Shown here in pieces: positions 1 through 6,962 of a stretch of DNA of 17,761 nucleotides. The number at the start of each line of letters is the position of its first letter. Position 1 is the stretch's first letter. Position numbers and translations under genes: made by a program. This DNA comes from CAYSHJ01 sp964589725 (GTDB lineage Bacteria > Planctomycetota > Planctomycetia > Planctomycetales > Planctomycetaceae). The notes below the pieces were generated by a model, which was not told the DNA's origin, did not search any database, and saw only the letters and a list, made by a program, of their open reading frames with translations. The DNA lies in assembly GCA_964589725.1 (NCBI GenBank), contig CAZPUJ010000508.1, forward strand, positions 1 through 17,761, in the 5' to 3' direction.

Positions 1-3000
1 AGGTGTGGGGATCGCCCGCGTCAGGATCGGTCGTGGAGAAATCGCCCACGACGGTGTCCTGCGGAGACTGCTCCGGCACACTGTCACCCACGAGCATCAC
101 GGCCGTGGGCAGTTCGTTGACGTCCGTGACGTTAATCGTGAAGGTCATGGAGACAGTCAACTCGCCCGAGTCGGTGCTGAGGACCGTGACCAAGTAGCTG
201 GTGGTCGTCTCGAAGTCCAGCAGGCTGCCGTCGGCGACAACCAAGAAATTGCCGGAGATGGCGAATCGTCCTCCGGCGTCGTCCGTCAGTGAGTAGGTGT
301 GAGAATCTCCCGCGTCAGGATCGCTCGTGTAGAAGTCGCCCACGATGCTGCCCGGCGGAGACTGCTCCGGCACACCGCCGCCCAAGAATTCCAGTTCCGT
401 CGGCGCGTCGTTGACCGGCGTCACGCCGATTGTCCGAGTGGCGTTGCCGTTCAACGCACCGTCGTTCACCGAGAACGTGACCGTCCGGTTCGCTGTGCTG
501 GGGTTCTCGCTGGTGTTGACGTACGTGAGCGACCGCAGCGCCGTCTGGTAGTTGGCAACGCTGGAGGTTCCGGAGAGGGTCAGGACGCCCGTCGACGCGT
601 TGTACGCTCCCGAAATCCCGTTCTGATTCGCGAATCCCAACACATCCTCCTCCGACGCGAACCCGCCGGTGATCGCCACCGTCGCCCCCACGTAGTTCGC
701 ACTGCCGGGGTCAGACGTCGTCAACCCCGGATCGATCGCCGTCGCCGGGTTGTTCTCCGTGTAAGAGAGCGCGCTGGCAGTCGTCGTGATCGTCGGTGGA
801 GTTGAAGGAGTTAAGTACGTAAACGTGAGTTTTGGCCGGTTAGCAGCGGTGGTCGCTTCGCTGGACTCAAAGGCGACACCGTCGCTGGACGTCACATAAT
901 TCTGAATCGTGACGCCGCGGTTGGTCGACGGTGTGTCGATCCATTTCTGCACCAACGCAATCCCGTCCAAATTCAGATTCATCGTCACAGAGCCCGGGTT
1001 CGGAGAAGTGAGGGAGGCCAAAACGGCTGCGGCACGATCGACGCCAATCTGCTGTGCTCCTGCCGTTCCCCACGCCACTCCGGGGGCATACTGGTTCCAG
1101 GTGGCGCCGCCTTCCGTCCAACTCCGCAAGAGTTCGTAAAGCTGATAGGTGTTGTTGGTGGTGTTCGTCGGAATCGACAACGTGATCGAGGCCGATTGGA
1201 CAATGCTCCCCATGGGAATCGAGGGCAATTCCCAACGCAGGAGCGATCCCTTATCCGGGTCGCCGAAAGCTTCAACGATCACGGCCGACGCACCCGTCGT
1301 CGCCGTCGGAAAATTTCCTTTGATTGTGGTATCAATCGTCCCGGCGTAGCCGTTGACCCCCTCCTGAAAGGAGAGCGTCTGCAGCGTGTTTGGGTCGGGA
1401 TTGACGGTGATCATGACTGTCGCAATGTTGCTCTGGTTCGGACCATCGGAAACGCGGTACGTGAAGCTGTCGCTGTTCGCCGTGTCGTTGTTTTGGGTGT
1501 ACGTGAACGTTCCGTTCGGGTTCAGGGTGAAGCCAGATGCATGCGTCGGCCCGGTCACCAAGACCGCCGAGAGTGTGCTGTTCTCCGGGTCCGTGTCGTT
1601 GACCAGCACGCTGTCGTCGTTCGTTCCTGCCACGGTGCCGATCGTGTCGTTGGCGTTCAGCGTCGCTCCCCGATTCACCGAGTAGGCGTTGCTATTGGCC
1701 GTGGGTACCTCGTTGACGTTCGTGACGTTGATCGTGACGTTCTTGGAAAAACGCAACCCAGTCGAGTCAGTGCTGCGGATCGTGACCGTGTGGCTGGGTT
1801 TCGTCTCGAAGTCCAGCAGGCTGCCGTTGGCGACAACCAGTTGATTGCCGGAGATGCTGAAACGTCCGCCCGCATCGTTTATCAGCGTGTAGGTATGCGT
1901 GTCGCCCGCATTAGGATCGGTCGTGGTGAGCGTGCCGACGACCGTATTGTTGGCGGAGTTCTCCGAAACGGTATTGGGCGACAGGGCCAAGTTCGTGGGT
2001 GCCGAGCCGGGGCCGGTGTTTGGGGAGGTGATGAAGAACGAATCCACGGCGTCCGCGTTGTCTGCCCGAATATAGGACACCGTGAGGTCGGTGGCGCTGA
2101 CGTCGATCTTCATGAAACCCTGATTTGCGACGTTGGTGCTCGCGCCGCCCGTGCCAGCGATCACCTCAATGAGTTGGTTACCCTCAGAAAAATGAGAGCC
2201 GCCCTGGCTGCGGTTGTAGCTGTGAACGTGTCCGCTCAGAACCACGTCGACGCCCGCGGCGCGGAGTTGATTGGCGAACACATCGGTGGCGGGCACAAAG
2301 CGATACCGCGGGTGGTGATAAACAACGATTTTCCATTGGGCCGTGCTGGCTTGCATGTCGGCCAGCAGCCAGTCGGCCTCCGCGGTGCTGATGCCGGCTG
2401 TCTTGGAGATGCCGTCGTTACTGTCAATGATCGCAAAGTGGACATTGCCGTAGTCGAACGAATAGTTGTTCTCCGCTGGCCCGTCGGCCGGCCCATTTAC
2501 GGAACTGGTCACTCCGGCAACGGGAATCGGGACCGCGTAATTGTCGCGTGACGCCTGGCCGGCGGCTCCGAGATCCTCATCTCCGATCGCCCAGTATTCC
2601 ACATGACTCGCGTTGTACAGTGTCGTCGGAGCGTTGATCGTCGGATCGAAACGGCTATCATAATTCGCGTGCGACCCGCTGCCGTAGGCATTGTCGCCCA
2701 TCAACACGGAGAACGACGAAGTGATCGTGTTGATGCGGCTCTGCACGTTGAGGAATCCCGTCGGCGGCGACTTCGCCGAGTCGCCGTAAGCCACGAACGT
2801 AAACGGTTGGCTCGAACCCGTGGGAAGCCGCGTGTGGAAGGTGGCTTGATAGTCGTTTACGACCGAGGCGTCGCGCATGTGCCGCACGCGGTATTCGTAG
2901 TCAGCGTCATAGTTGAGCCCGGTGATGTCCACGAAGCGGTTGACACGGTTCTGAACTCCCGTGTCGATCGTGCTGCTCGGGCCGGCATCGATCCAAGTCG

Positions 3001-3307
3001 CTGCGCCCGCGTTCCGGTACTCCACCACGAAACTGTCGTTTCCGCTGGCGCTGCCAGGCATTGTTTGCCAAATGACCTGAGCCCGGTCCGATTCGCTGCC
3101 GGCGAAACCGGCCAACGGCGCGTTGCCAAGCTGAAGATAAGGAGTGTGGTTGACCAGGAACGTACTCAAGAGATAGCGGTCTTCCAGCGTCTCGAAACTG
3201 GGCCCGCGACCAGCCGCGGTATTACGGCGCGCTCGATGATGGTGCCGAACGACTCGCTTCCATTTGGAGAATGAATCCCGAGCACCAGCGAAAAGACCCA
3301 TCAACAT
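1..3307 (-). CDS. Giant secreted modular protein: Fn3-like + metallophosphoesterase + cadherin-like/DNRLRE repeats (3' end cut by window)
   Basis: One open frame runs from an ATG at 3307, preceded by GGTGAGGT, off the left edge: 1102 residues are visible and the C-terminus is missing. Residues 37-48 read SFETLEDRYLLS, the LEPR-xLL-like N-terminal motif of planctomycete exported giant proteins. Residues about 53-165 resemble the Fn3-like N-domain of purple acid phosphatases. A calcineurin-like phosphoesterase domain follows: GD at 175-176, GDN at 204-206, GDED at 242-245, HH at 331-332 and GHVH at 359-362. Next come a cadherin-like repeat (about 435-540), an Ig/VCBS-like repeat, a DNRLRE-type domain (about 640-830; LLRWELPSIP, then SWTEGGATW), another Ig-like module and at least two more cadherin-like repeats carrying DPDAGD calcium-site motifs. 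It is probably a cell-surface or secreted phosphoesterase or adhesin. The usual GNH(D/E) motif is replaced by GDED, so catalysis is uncertain. The substrate is unknown. Confidence 0.9.
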   Translation of the reverse strand, partial: MLMGLFAGARDSFSKWKRVVRHHHRARRNTAAGRGPSFETLEDRYLLSTFLVNHTPYLQLGNAPLAGFAGSESDRAQVIWQTMPGSASGNDSFVVEYRNAGAATWIDAGPSSTIDTGVQNRVNRFVDITGLNYDADYEYRVRHMRDASVVNDYQATFHTRLPTGSSQPFTFVAYGDSAKSPPTGFLNVQSRINTITSSFSVLMGDNAYGSGSHANYDSRFDPTINAPTTLYNASHVEYWAIGDEDLGAAGQASRDNYAVPIPVAGVTSSVNGPADGPAENNYSFDYGNVHFAIIDSNDGISKTAGISTAEADWLLADMQASTAQWKIVVYHHPRYRFVPATDVFANQLRAAGVDVVLSGHVHSYNRSQGGSHFSEGNQLIEVIAGTGGASTNVANQGFMKIDVSATDLTVSYIRADNADAVDSFFITSPNTGPGSAPTNLALSPNTVSENSANNTVVGTLTTTDPNAGDTHTYTLINDAGGRFSISGNQLVVANGSLLDFETKPSHTVTIRSTDSTGLRFSKNVTINVTNVNEVPTANSNAYSVNRGATLNANDTIGTVAGTNDDSVLVNDTDPENSTLSAVLVTGPTHASGFTLNPNGTFTYTQNNDTANSDSFTYRVSDGPNQSNIATVMITVNPDPNTLQTLSFQEGVNGYAGTIDTTIKGNFPTATTGASAVIVEAFGDPDKGSLLRWELPSIPMGSIVQSASITLSIPTNTTNNTYQLYELLRSWTEGGATWNQYAPGVAWGTAGAQQIGVDRAAAVLASLTSPNPGSVTMNLNLDGIALVQKWIDTPSTNRGVTIQNYVTSSDGVAFESSEATTAANRPKLTFTYLTPSTPPTITTTASALSYTENNPATAIDPGLTTSDPGSANYVGATVAITGGFASEEDVLGFANQNGISGAYNASTGVLTLSGTSSVANYQTALRSLTYVNTSENPSTANRTVTFSVNDGALNGNATRTIGVTPVNDAPTELEFLGGGVPEQSPPGSIVGDFYTSDPDAGDSHTYSLTDDAGGRFAISGNFLVVADGSLLDFETTTSYLVTVLSTDSGELTVSMTFTINVTDVNELPTAVMLVGDSVPEQSPQDTVVGDFSTTDPDAGDPHT
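2..440 (-). repeat. Cadherin-like repeat modules conserved at DNA level (first copies)
   Basis: Two adjacent modules of the surface protein share long DNA words. The segments around 10-82 and 305-378 match closely, both ending in a shared CGGAGACTGCTCCGGCACAC. A related module lies at about 1690-1990: bases 205-231 are identical to 1801-1827, and the match resumes after one mismatch. The encoded unit runs from a PEQSPxxxVGDF start through DPDAGDxHTYSL, DDAGGRFxISGN, SLLDFET and FTINVTDVNE. The near-identical DNA suggests recent duplication or gene conversion within the gene. Boundaries are approximate. Confidence 0.8.
1690..1995 (-). repeat. Third copy of the cadherin-like module, separated from the others by the DNRLRE region
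   Basis: It encodes a unit starting near LALSPNTVSENS and ending at VTNVNEVPT, with TTDPNAGDTHTY as the calcium-site segment. It shares a 27-base identical block (1801-1827 with 205-231) with the distal copies, although about 1 kb of unrelated modules lies between them. Confidence 0.75.
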
Positions 3308-3451
3308 TTTCTGACCTCACCATTTGAATAAGTTGTGACCCAGACTCTGACACGCGCTTTGCGAAAGGAACTCCGGCCCTTGGCTCAGACTTCTTCTTCC
3401 TGACAGATTTGGCCTCGTGGCTATACCGCACGCGGCCCGAATCGAGACGTT

Positions 3452-3527
3452 GGCGAGCGGGGCGGCGTCAGCCGTCAGCCCCCCGGTGCTGTCTCGGAAC
3501 CGGCCGGCTGACGCCAGGCCGCTCGCC
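3452..3527. repeat. Long imperfect palindrome (REP-like element)
   Basis: Arms of 23 nt at 3452-3474 and 3505-3527 match at 20 of 23 positions; the only mismatches are three consecutive bases. The outer 9 bp GGCGAGCGG/CCGCTCGCC and the inner 11 bp ending GCGTCAGCCG pair perfectly around a 30-nt loop that repeats a GTCAGCC word. There is no T-run, so it is not a classical intrinsic terminator. It resembles dispersed palindromic repeats, but copy number cannot be judged from one window. Confidence 0.75.
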
Positions 3528-4040
3528 TCAAATTTCTCACGGTCGGACTCGTTTCTAAACTGTTGTTGTCAGTAGGTTTAGACTCGCGTGGCATCCGCCG
3601 GTAAGGCGGTGGCTGAGCACCGGTGTTTGGGAGGAAGGTTCCGAGTCACGCAAGGCGCAAGCGTTCAGATGTTTTTTCGACGCAAATGTCCCCCATCTCG
3701 TCTCATTCAACTCATAGCACTCAAACGTTTCAGTCATCCCAGAGATACACTCCATCACACCGAGCTTGGGAACGAAAATAATGGCCGGCAGCCCAATTGT
3801 CAATTTAGGATTATTAGGAAGAATAAAATATATAGAATAGTAAAGATGTAAACGTTAAATTGGTAGATCAAGAGTTTTGGATAAAATAGTTTAGGCTGCG
3901 TCTCAGAGCATTTTCGTGGAGAGCACGCGACGAATGTCGTTGCCTCGGAAGACATTGCTTCGATTATCCACAATTCCAAAGACCGCAAGGACGCGCGATG
4001 CACGATCCACCGCAGGGACTTACCGGGTGACTTGATCGTG

Positions 4041-4057
4041 ATCTCCGCATAGGAGAT
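4041..4057. repeat. Small inverted repeat upstream of the scramblase-like gene promoter
   Basis: ATCTCC (4041-4046), a 5-nt loop GCATA, then GGAGAT (4052-4057). It lies about 20 nt upstream of the predicted -35 box, a reasonable position for an operator. This is inference from symmetry and position only. Confidence 0.3.
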
Positions 4058-4077
4058 GAGCGTTGGGGTCGGTCTCG

Positions 4078-4106
4078 TTGAGTCACATCGGTGTGGGCGC
4101 TATCAT
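4078..4106 (+). promoter_or_regulatory. Predicted sigma70-type promoter for the gene at 4161
   Basis: TTGAGT (4078-4083, 4 of 6 to consensus), a 17-nt spacer, then TATCAT (4101-4106, 5 of 6). Transcription would start near 4113, giving a leader of about 48 nt that ends in a strong GAAGGAGGGG Shine-Dalgarno 4 nt before the ATG. Confidence 0.55.
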
Positions 4107-4160
4107 CCGCACCGTACCGCTCAGTCGACCACACAACGGAACTGACGAAGGAGGGGCACG

Positions 4161-4757
4161 ATGTTTGATCTGCGTGCGTATCTCCTCAAAGAACGGGCCG
4201 GGCTACTGAAGCTCTGCGACACCTATGACATCTTCGACCCGGAAACCGGCGAGCAGATCGGTGTCGCCAGGGAAGAAATCCCCGGCTGGGCGAAGCTGGC
4301 TCGGCTGATCGTCAACAAGAAGCTGTTGCCGACCACCGTGAATCTGTACGCAGGGAGCGATGGGAGCGGTGAGCTCGCGTTGTCGCTGACACGTGGCGTG
4401 GCTTTGTGTCGGCCGAAGGTCGAAATCTTCGCGACATCGGGGAAGCGGCTGGGCTATTTCAAGGCGAAGTTGTTCTCACTGGGTGGCGGATTCTTCGTTC
4501 ACGGCAACGACGATCAGCAAGTCGGCGAGGTCAAAGGGGACTGGAAGGGCTGGAATTTCCGCTTCCTTGATGCTCAAGGAAATGAGCTGGGCAGGGTTAC
4601 AAAGAAGTGGGCCGGCCTGGGCAAAGAGCTCTTCACGTCGGCCGACAACTACATGATCTCGCTCAACGACGGGGTCGAGCTGAAGCCAGCCGTCGCCAAG
4701 TTGCTGCTGGCCGCCGGCATTGCCATCGATACGGTGTTCAAAGAAGGGCAGTCATAG
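4161..4757 (+). CDS. LURP-one/phospholipid scramblase-like (tubby-fold) protein
   Basis: 198 aa with a strong ribosome-binding site (GGAGGGG just before the ATG) and its own promoter. It starts MFDLRAYLLKERAGLLKL. The body is a series of short beta-strand-like segments in which paired statements recur: YDIFDPETGEQIGVAREE, LGYFKAKLFSLGGGFFV, VGEVKGDWKGWNFRFLDAQG, NELGRVTKKWAG, then SADNYMISL. This pattern is typical of the LURP-one-related/scramblase superfamily, a 12-stranded beta barrel around a C-terminal hydrophobic helix. Here that helix would be the segment AVAKLLLAAGIAIDTVF near the C-terminus. Bacterial members are small cytosolic or membrane-associated proteins of unknown biochemical role, so lipid scrambling should not be assumed. 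The gene stands alone, convergent with the response regulator gene. Confidence 0.75.
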   Translation: MFDLRAYLLKERAGLLKLCDTYDIFDPETGEQIGVAREEIPGWAKLARLIVNKKLLPTTVNLYAGSDGSGELALSLTRGVALCRPKVEIFATSGKRLGYFKAKLFSLGGGFFVHGNDDQQVGEVKGDWKGWNFRFLDAQGNELGRVTKKWAGLGKELFTSADNYMISLNDGVELKPAVAKLLLAAGIAIDTVFKEGQS

Positions 4758-4765
4758 ACTGCTTG

Positions 4766-4816
4766 GCGAGGGATACGTCTCGAACCGAGAGACGCCAGCG
4801 AAAAGATATCCCTCGC
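4766..4816. repeat. Nested hairpin just after the scramblase-like gene
   Basis: A perfect 10-bp inverted repeat, GCGAGGGATA (4766-4775) and TATCCCTCGC (4807-4816), encloses a second 6-bp stem, CGTCTC (4776-4781) and GAGACG (4789-4794). It begins 9 nt after the stop codon. It could help end transcription, but no T-run follows. Confidence 0.6.
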
Positions 4817-4849
4817 ACGGGCAAGTCTGACACATTCGGGAGGCGCCCA

Positions 4850-4912
4850 CACTAACCCGAAGCGTGAGCGAGGACTGAGATGACAGTTCCTCGCTGACGC
4901 TTCGGGTTAGTG
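4850..4912. repeat. Near-perfect 25-bp palindrome between convergent genes
   Basis: Arms 4850-4874 and 4888-4912 pair at 24 of 25 positions around a 13-nt loop (core AACCCGAAGCGTGAGCGAGG). A flanking 9-bp inverted pair, GTCTGACAC (4825-4833) and GTGTCAGAC (4910-4918), surrounds it. It sits between two convergent genes, so it may act as a bidirectional transcription barrier. It may also belong to a dispersed repeat family, since the regular form and GC-rich arms resemble REP/BIME elements. Confidence 0.75.
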
Positions 4913-4936
4913 TCAGACTCGGCCGCGTGTGGTATC

Positions 4937-4972
4937 AAGCCCAGGTCTCCGCATGAACGCAGACCCGGGCTT
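4937..4972 (-). terminator. Hairpin downstream of the response regulator gene, probable terminator
   Basis: Arms 4937-4948 and 4961-4972 (AAGCCC-type) pair at 11 of 12 positions around a 12-nt loop, 25 nt beyond the regulator's stop codon. A weak TTGAT follows on the minus strand, while on the plus strand the hairpin is followed by TTTC. It is a plausible but not canonical terminator. Confidence 0.45.
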
Positions 4973-4996
4973 TCAAGAATGGATCGGGCGGACGGC

Positions 4997-6388
4997 TTAG
5001 AAATTCAACTGTTTCTCGAAGGCGATGCCGTACTTCTTCATTTTTTTGTAGAGCGTCGTGCGGTTGATGCCGAGCAGGTTGGCCGAATCTTGTCGGTTCC
5101 AGCCATTGGATTCGAGAGCATCGAGGATCATTTGCCGTTCGGGGGCAACCATCGCGGTTTTCAGGGAGCTGCCAAGACGACCGGCGGGAAGTTGCACGAA
5201 CGGCTCGTTCTGTCGCAATGTATCTGGCAGGTCGCTGATGGTGATCACGGTTCCTTTGCCGAGCACGACGGCTCGTTCGACGACGTTGACCAGTTCGCGC
5301 ACGTTGCCGGGCCAGCGGTAACGTTGCAGCACCTGCAATGCCGCGTCATCGAAACCACGCAACGGCTTGCTGTTCATTTCGCAGAATTGTTGCAAGTAGT
5401 GGTCGGCCAGCAACGGGATGTCGGTGATCCGTTCGCGCAGCGGCGGCTGCGTCAGCGTGATGACGTTGATGCGGTAGTACAGGTCTTGGCGGAATTCGCC
5501 TTTGGCCACGGATTCGGCGAGGTCTTGATTCGTCGCCAGGATCACGCGGACATCCACCTTGTGAGTCTTGTTGCCACCGACCGGTTCGAATTCTCGGTCT
5601 TGCAGCACTCGCAGCAGCTTGACTTGCAGCGAGGGGGAGGCGGTGGCGACCTCATCAAGGAAGATCGTGCCGCCGTCGGCCTGCAAGAACTTGCCGATCT
5701 TGTCGTGATTCGCTCCCGTGAATGCGCCGGCGACGTGACCGAACAGTTCGCTTTCCAGCAGCGTGTCGGGCAACGCTCCACAAGCTACTTCGACGAAAGG
5801 CTTGCTCGCTCGCGAGCTGAGCTGATGAATGGCTCTCGCGGTCATCGTCTTGCCGGTGCCGCTCTCGCCAAGGACCAACACGGTCGTCCGCGTGTCGGAG
5901 ACACTCTCGATCAGGTCGTACATCTTGAGCATTTTGTAGTCGTGGCCAATCAAGTTCCCCATGCCAAACTTCTGATCGAGTTGTGCCTTTAGGGTCTTGT
6001 TCTCTTCGACGAGTTTGCGTTGGCCGAGCGCCTTCTGCACGGCGAAGTGCAGTTCATCGTCAATGACCGGCTTCGTGAGGTAATCGAACGCTCCCATGCG
6101 AATCGCTTCGACCGCGCTCTCGATCGTGCCGTAGCCAGTGATCAGAATGACGGATGCATCCGGGCAATGCTCGGTCGCCCATTCGAGCAACTGAAAGCCG
6201 TCGCGACCGCCGAGGTTCACATCGCACAGGACAACCTCGAAGGGAAACTCAGCCATGCGGTCCATCGCGTCGTTGCAGGACGAAGCTGTCTCGGTCCGAT
6301 GGCCCAGACTGCGCAAATAGTCGGCCATCGCCTCCAGGATGTGTTTGTCGTCATCGACCACCAACAGGGAACCGTGATTCGTCTTCAT
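4997..6388 (-). CDS. Sigma-54-dependent response regulator, NtrC family
   Basis: 463 aa with the complete three-domain layout. The receiver domain (about 6-120) has acidic D12-D13-D14, phosphoacceptor D56, T84 and K106. The AAA+ domain has Walker A GESGTGKT at 174-181, the sigma54-contacting loop GAFTGA at 221-226 and Walker B IFLDE at 242-246, followed by an arginine-finger region. The C-terminal Fis-type helix-turn-helix reads RQDSANLLGINRTTLYKKM. It should bind DNA upstream of sigma54 promoters and drive open-complex formation when phosphorylated. The ATG at 6388 is chosen because the receiver fold begins directly after it; upstream residues in the same frame look non-coding. No clear Shine-Dalgarno is seen. 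No histidine kinase lies nearby, so it is an orphan here. Target genes are not identifiable from this window. Confidence 0.95.
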   Translation of the reverse strand: MKTNHGSLLVVDDDKHILEAMADYLRSLGHRTETASSCNDAMDRMAEFPFEVVLCDVNLGGRDGFQLLEWATEHCPDASVILITGYGTIESAVEAIRMGAFDYLTKPVIDDELHFAVQKALGQRKLVEENKTLKAQLDQKFGMGNLIGHDYKMLKMYDLIESVSDTRTTVLVLGESGTGKTMTARAIHQLSSRASKPFVEVACGALPDTLLESELFGHVAGAFTGANHDKIGKFLQADGGTIFLDEVATASPSLQVKLLRVLQDREFEPVGGNKTHKVDVRVILATNQDLAESVAKGEFRQDLYYRINVITLTQPPLRERITDIPLLADHYLQQFCEMNSKPLRGFDDAALQVLQRYRWPGNVRELVNVVERAVVLGKGTVITISDLPDTLRQNEPFVQLPAGRLGSSLKTAMVAPERQMILDALESNGWNRQDSANLLGINRTTLYKKMKKYGIAFEKQLNF

Positions 6389-6962
6389 GGGTATAGAATC
6401 TTTGTGGTTTCTCGCCGAGTCGGAGAAACGAAAATGGAGTACGGACCAACAAACTCTCGGTGACTGGCGACCGGAAGGGACGATCGCCAAATCCAAGACG
6501 CGAACTGCGACCGCTGCGGCAATCCGCCACGGCACACAGAGCGAGGGGAAGAGTCATTCGGTCGCGGTATCTCCATCACGACCGTCGTCGCGGACCAGCA
6601 TCCAGCCAGTCCAGACGATTCACGTTCACGTCGGCATGATGCCGAGAGGACACGCCAAACATAGGTCACGAGTTGGAAAGCGGCAACAAATTCTGAGAAG
6701 TCGTGCCCAATCCGAAACTGGCCCTGGAGGTGGGGCCGAAAACAAGCGGATTCGACGCAGGCCATAAGCCGCTTTTGGAGTTAGAGCCGATCAACAGCCG
6801 CGCGTCCGGTTCGTCGCGGTTGATTTTGCGATGCTTTCGCTCGACAGTGTTGCCTTGTCGCGACGCCGTTCGATCGCCACATCAACGTCCTTTTGCCAAT
6901 TGAGGTTTCGCGGAGACAGCTCTCAACTCAATCCGCATTTCGAACATCCCAATCCGCAATCC
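6389..6962. other. Gene-free divergent intergenic region (574 bp)
   Basis: It separates the response regulator from the cyclase gene. Short overlapping open frames on both strands read as low-quality, arginine- and serine-rich shadow translations. One 15-bp palindrome, TCGGCAT-G-ATGCCGA, lies at 6631-6645. By eye no good sigma54 promoter (TGGCAC-N5-TTGC) was found. Its length leaves room for promoters of both genes. Confidence 0.6.
6631..6645. repeat. Short perfect palindrome in the divergent region
   Basis: TCGGCAT and ATGCCGA flank a single G. It lies midway between the regulator and cyclase genes, so it could be a regulator-binding half-site pair. One short palindrome is also compatible with chance. 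Confidence 0.3.

Larger units (their letters stand above)
3308..4160. other. Gene-free intergenic region (853 bp) between divergent genes
   Basis: No convincing coding region is present. It holds the ribosome-binding site of the surface-protein gene, a long palindrome (3452-3527), a weak 7-bp inverted repeat TCTAAAC/GTTTAGA (3554-3560 and 3576-3582), a small CCGCC/GGCGG hairpin (3595-3609), an AT-rich patch (about 3795-3895), a 6-bp hairpin ATCTCC/GGAGAT (4041-4057) and a promoter for the + strand gene at 4161. Short open frames on both strands lack plausible ribosome-binding sites and protein-like composition. Confidence 0.7.

Noticed and set aside
1..1995. Repeated segments as a possible CRISPR array
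   Set aside because: The repeats are in-frame protein modules of about 300 bp with conserved cadherin-like motifs, not short direct repeats with unique spacers.
1196..2551. Long + strand open frame of 451 codons
   Set aside because: It is antisense to the surface-protein gene, is very rich in Arg and Val and shows no domain. The minus-strand frame carries clear phosphoesterase and DNRLRE motifs.
3800..4003. Short minus-strand frame ending in a hydrophobic tail
   Set aside because: The hydrophobic stretch arises from the AT-rich patch, and there is no ribosome-binding site or recognisable family.
4910..5992. 360-codon + strand open frame
   Set aside because: It is antisense to the response regulator, whose Walker A, GAFTGA and Walker B motifs are intact on the minus strand.
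6389..6535. N-terminal extension of the response regulator
   Set aside because: The receiver domain starts right after the ATG at 6388, and the upstream residues have no family counterpart.
6831..6962. N-terminal extension of the cyclase protein
   Set aside because: The extra 44 residues are low-complexity and the FHA fold begins at the 6963 ATG. It cannot be excluded, since neither start has a clear Shine-Dalgarno.
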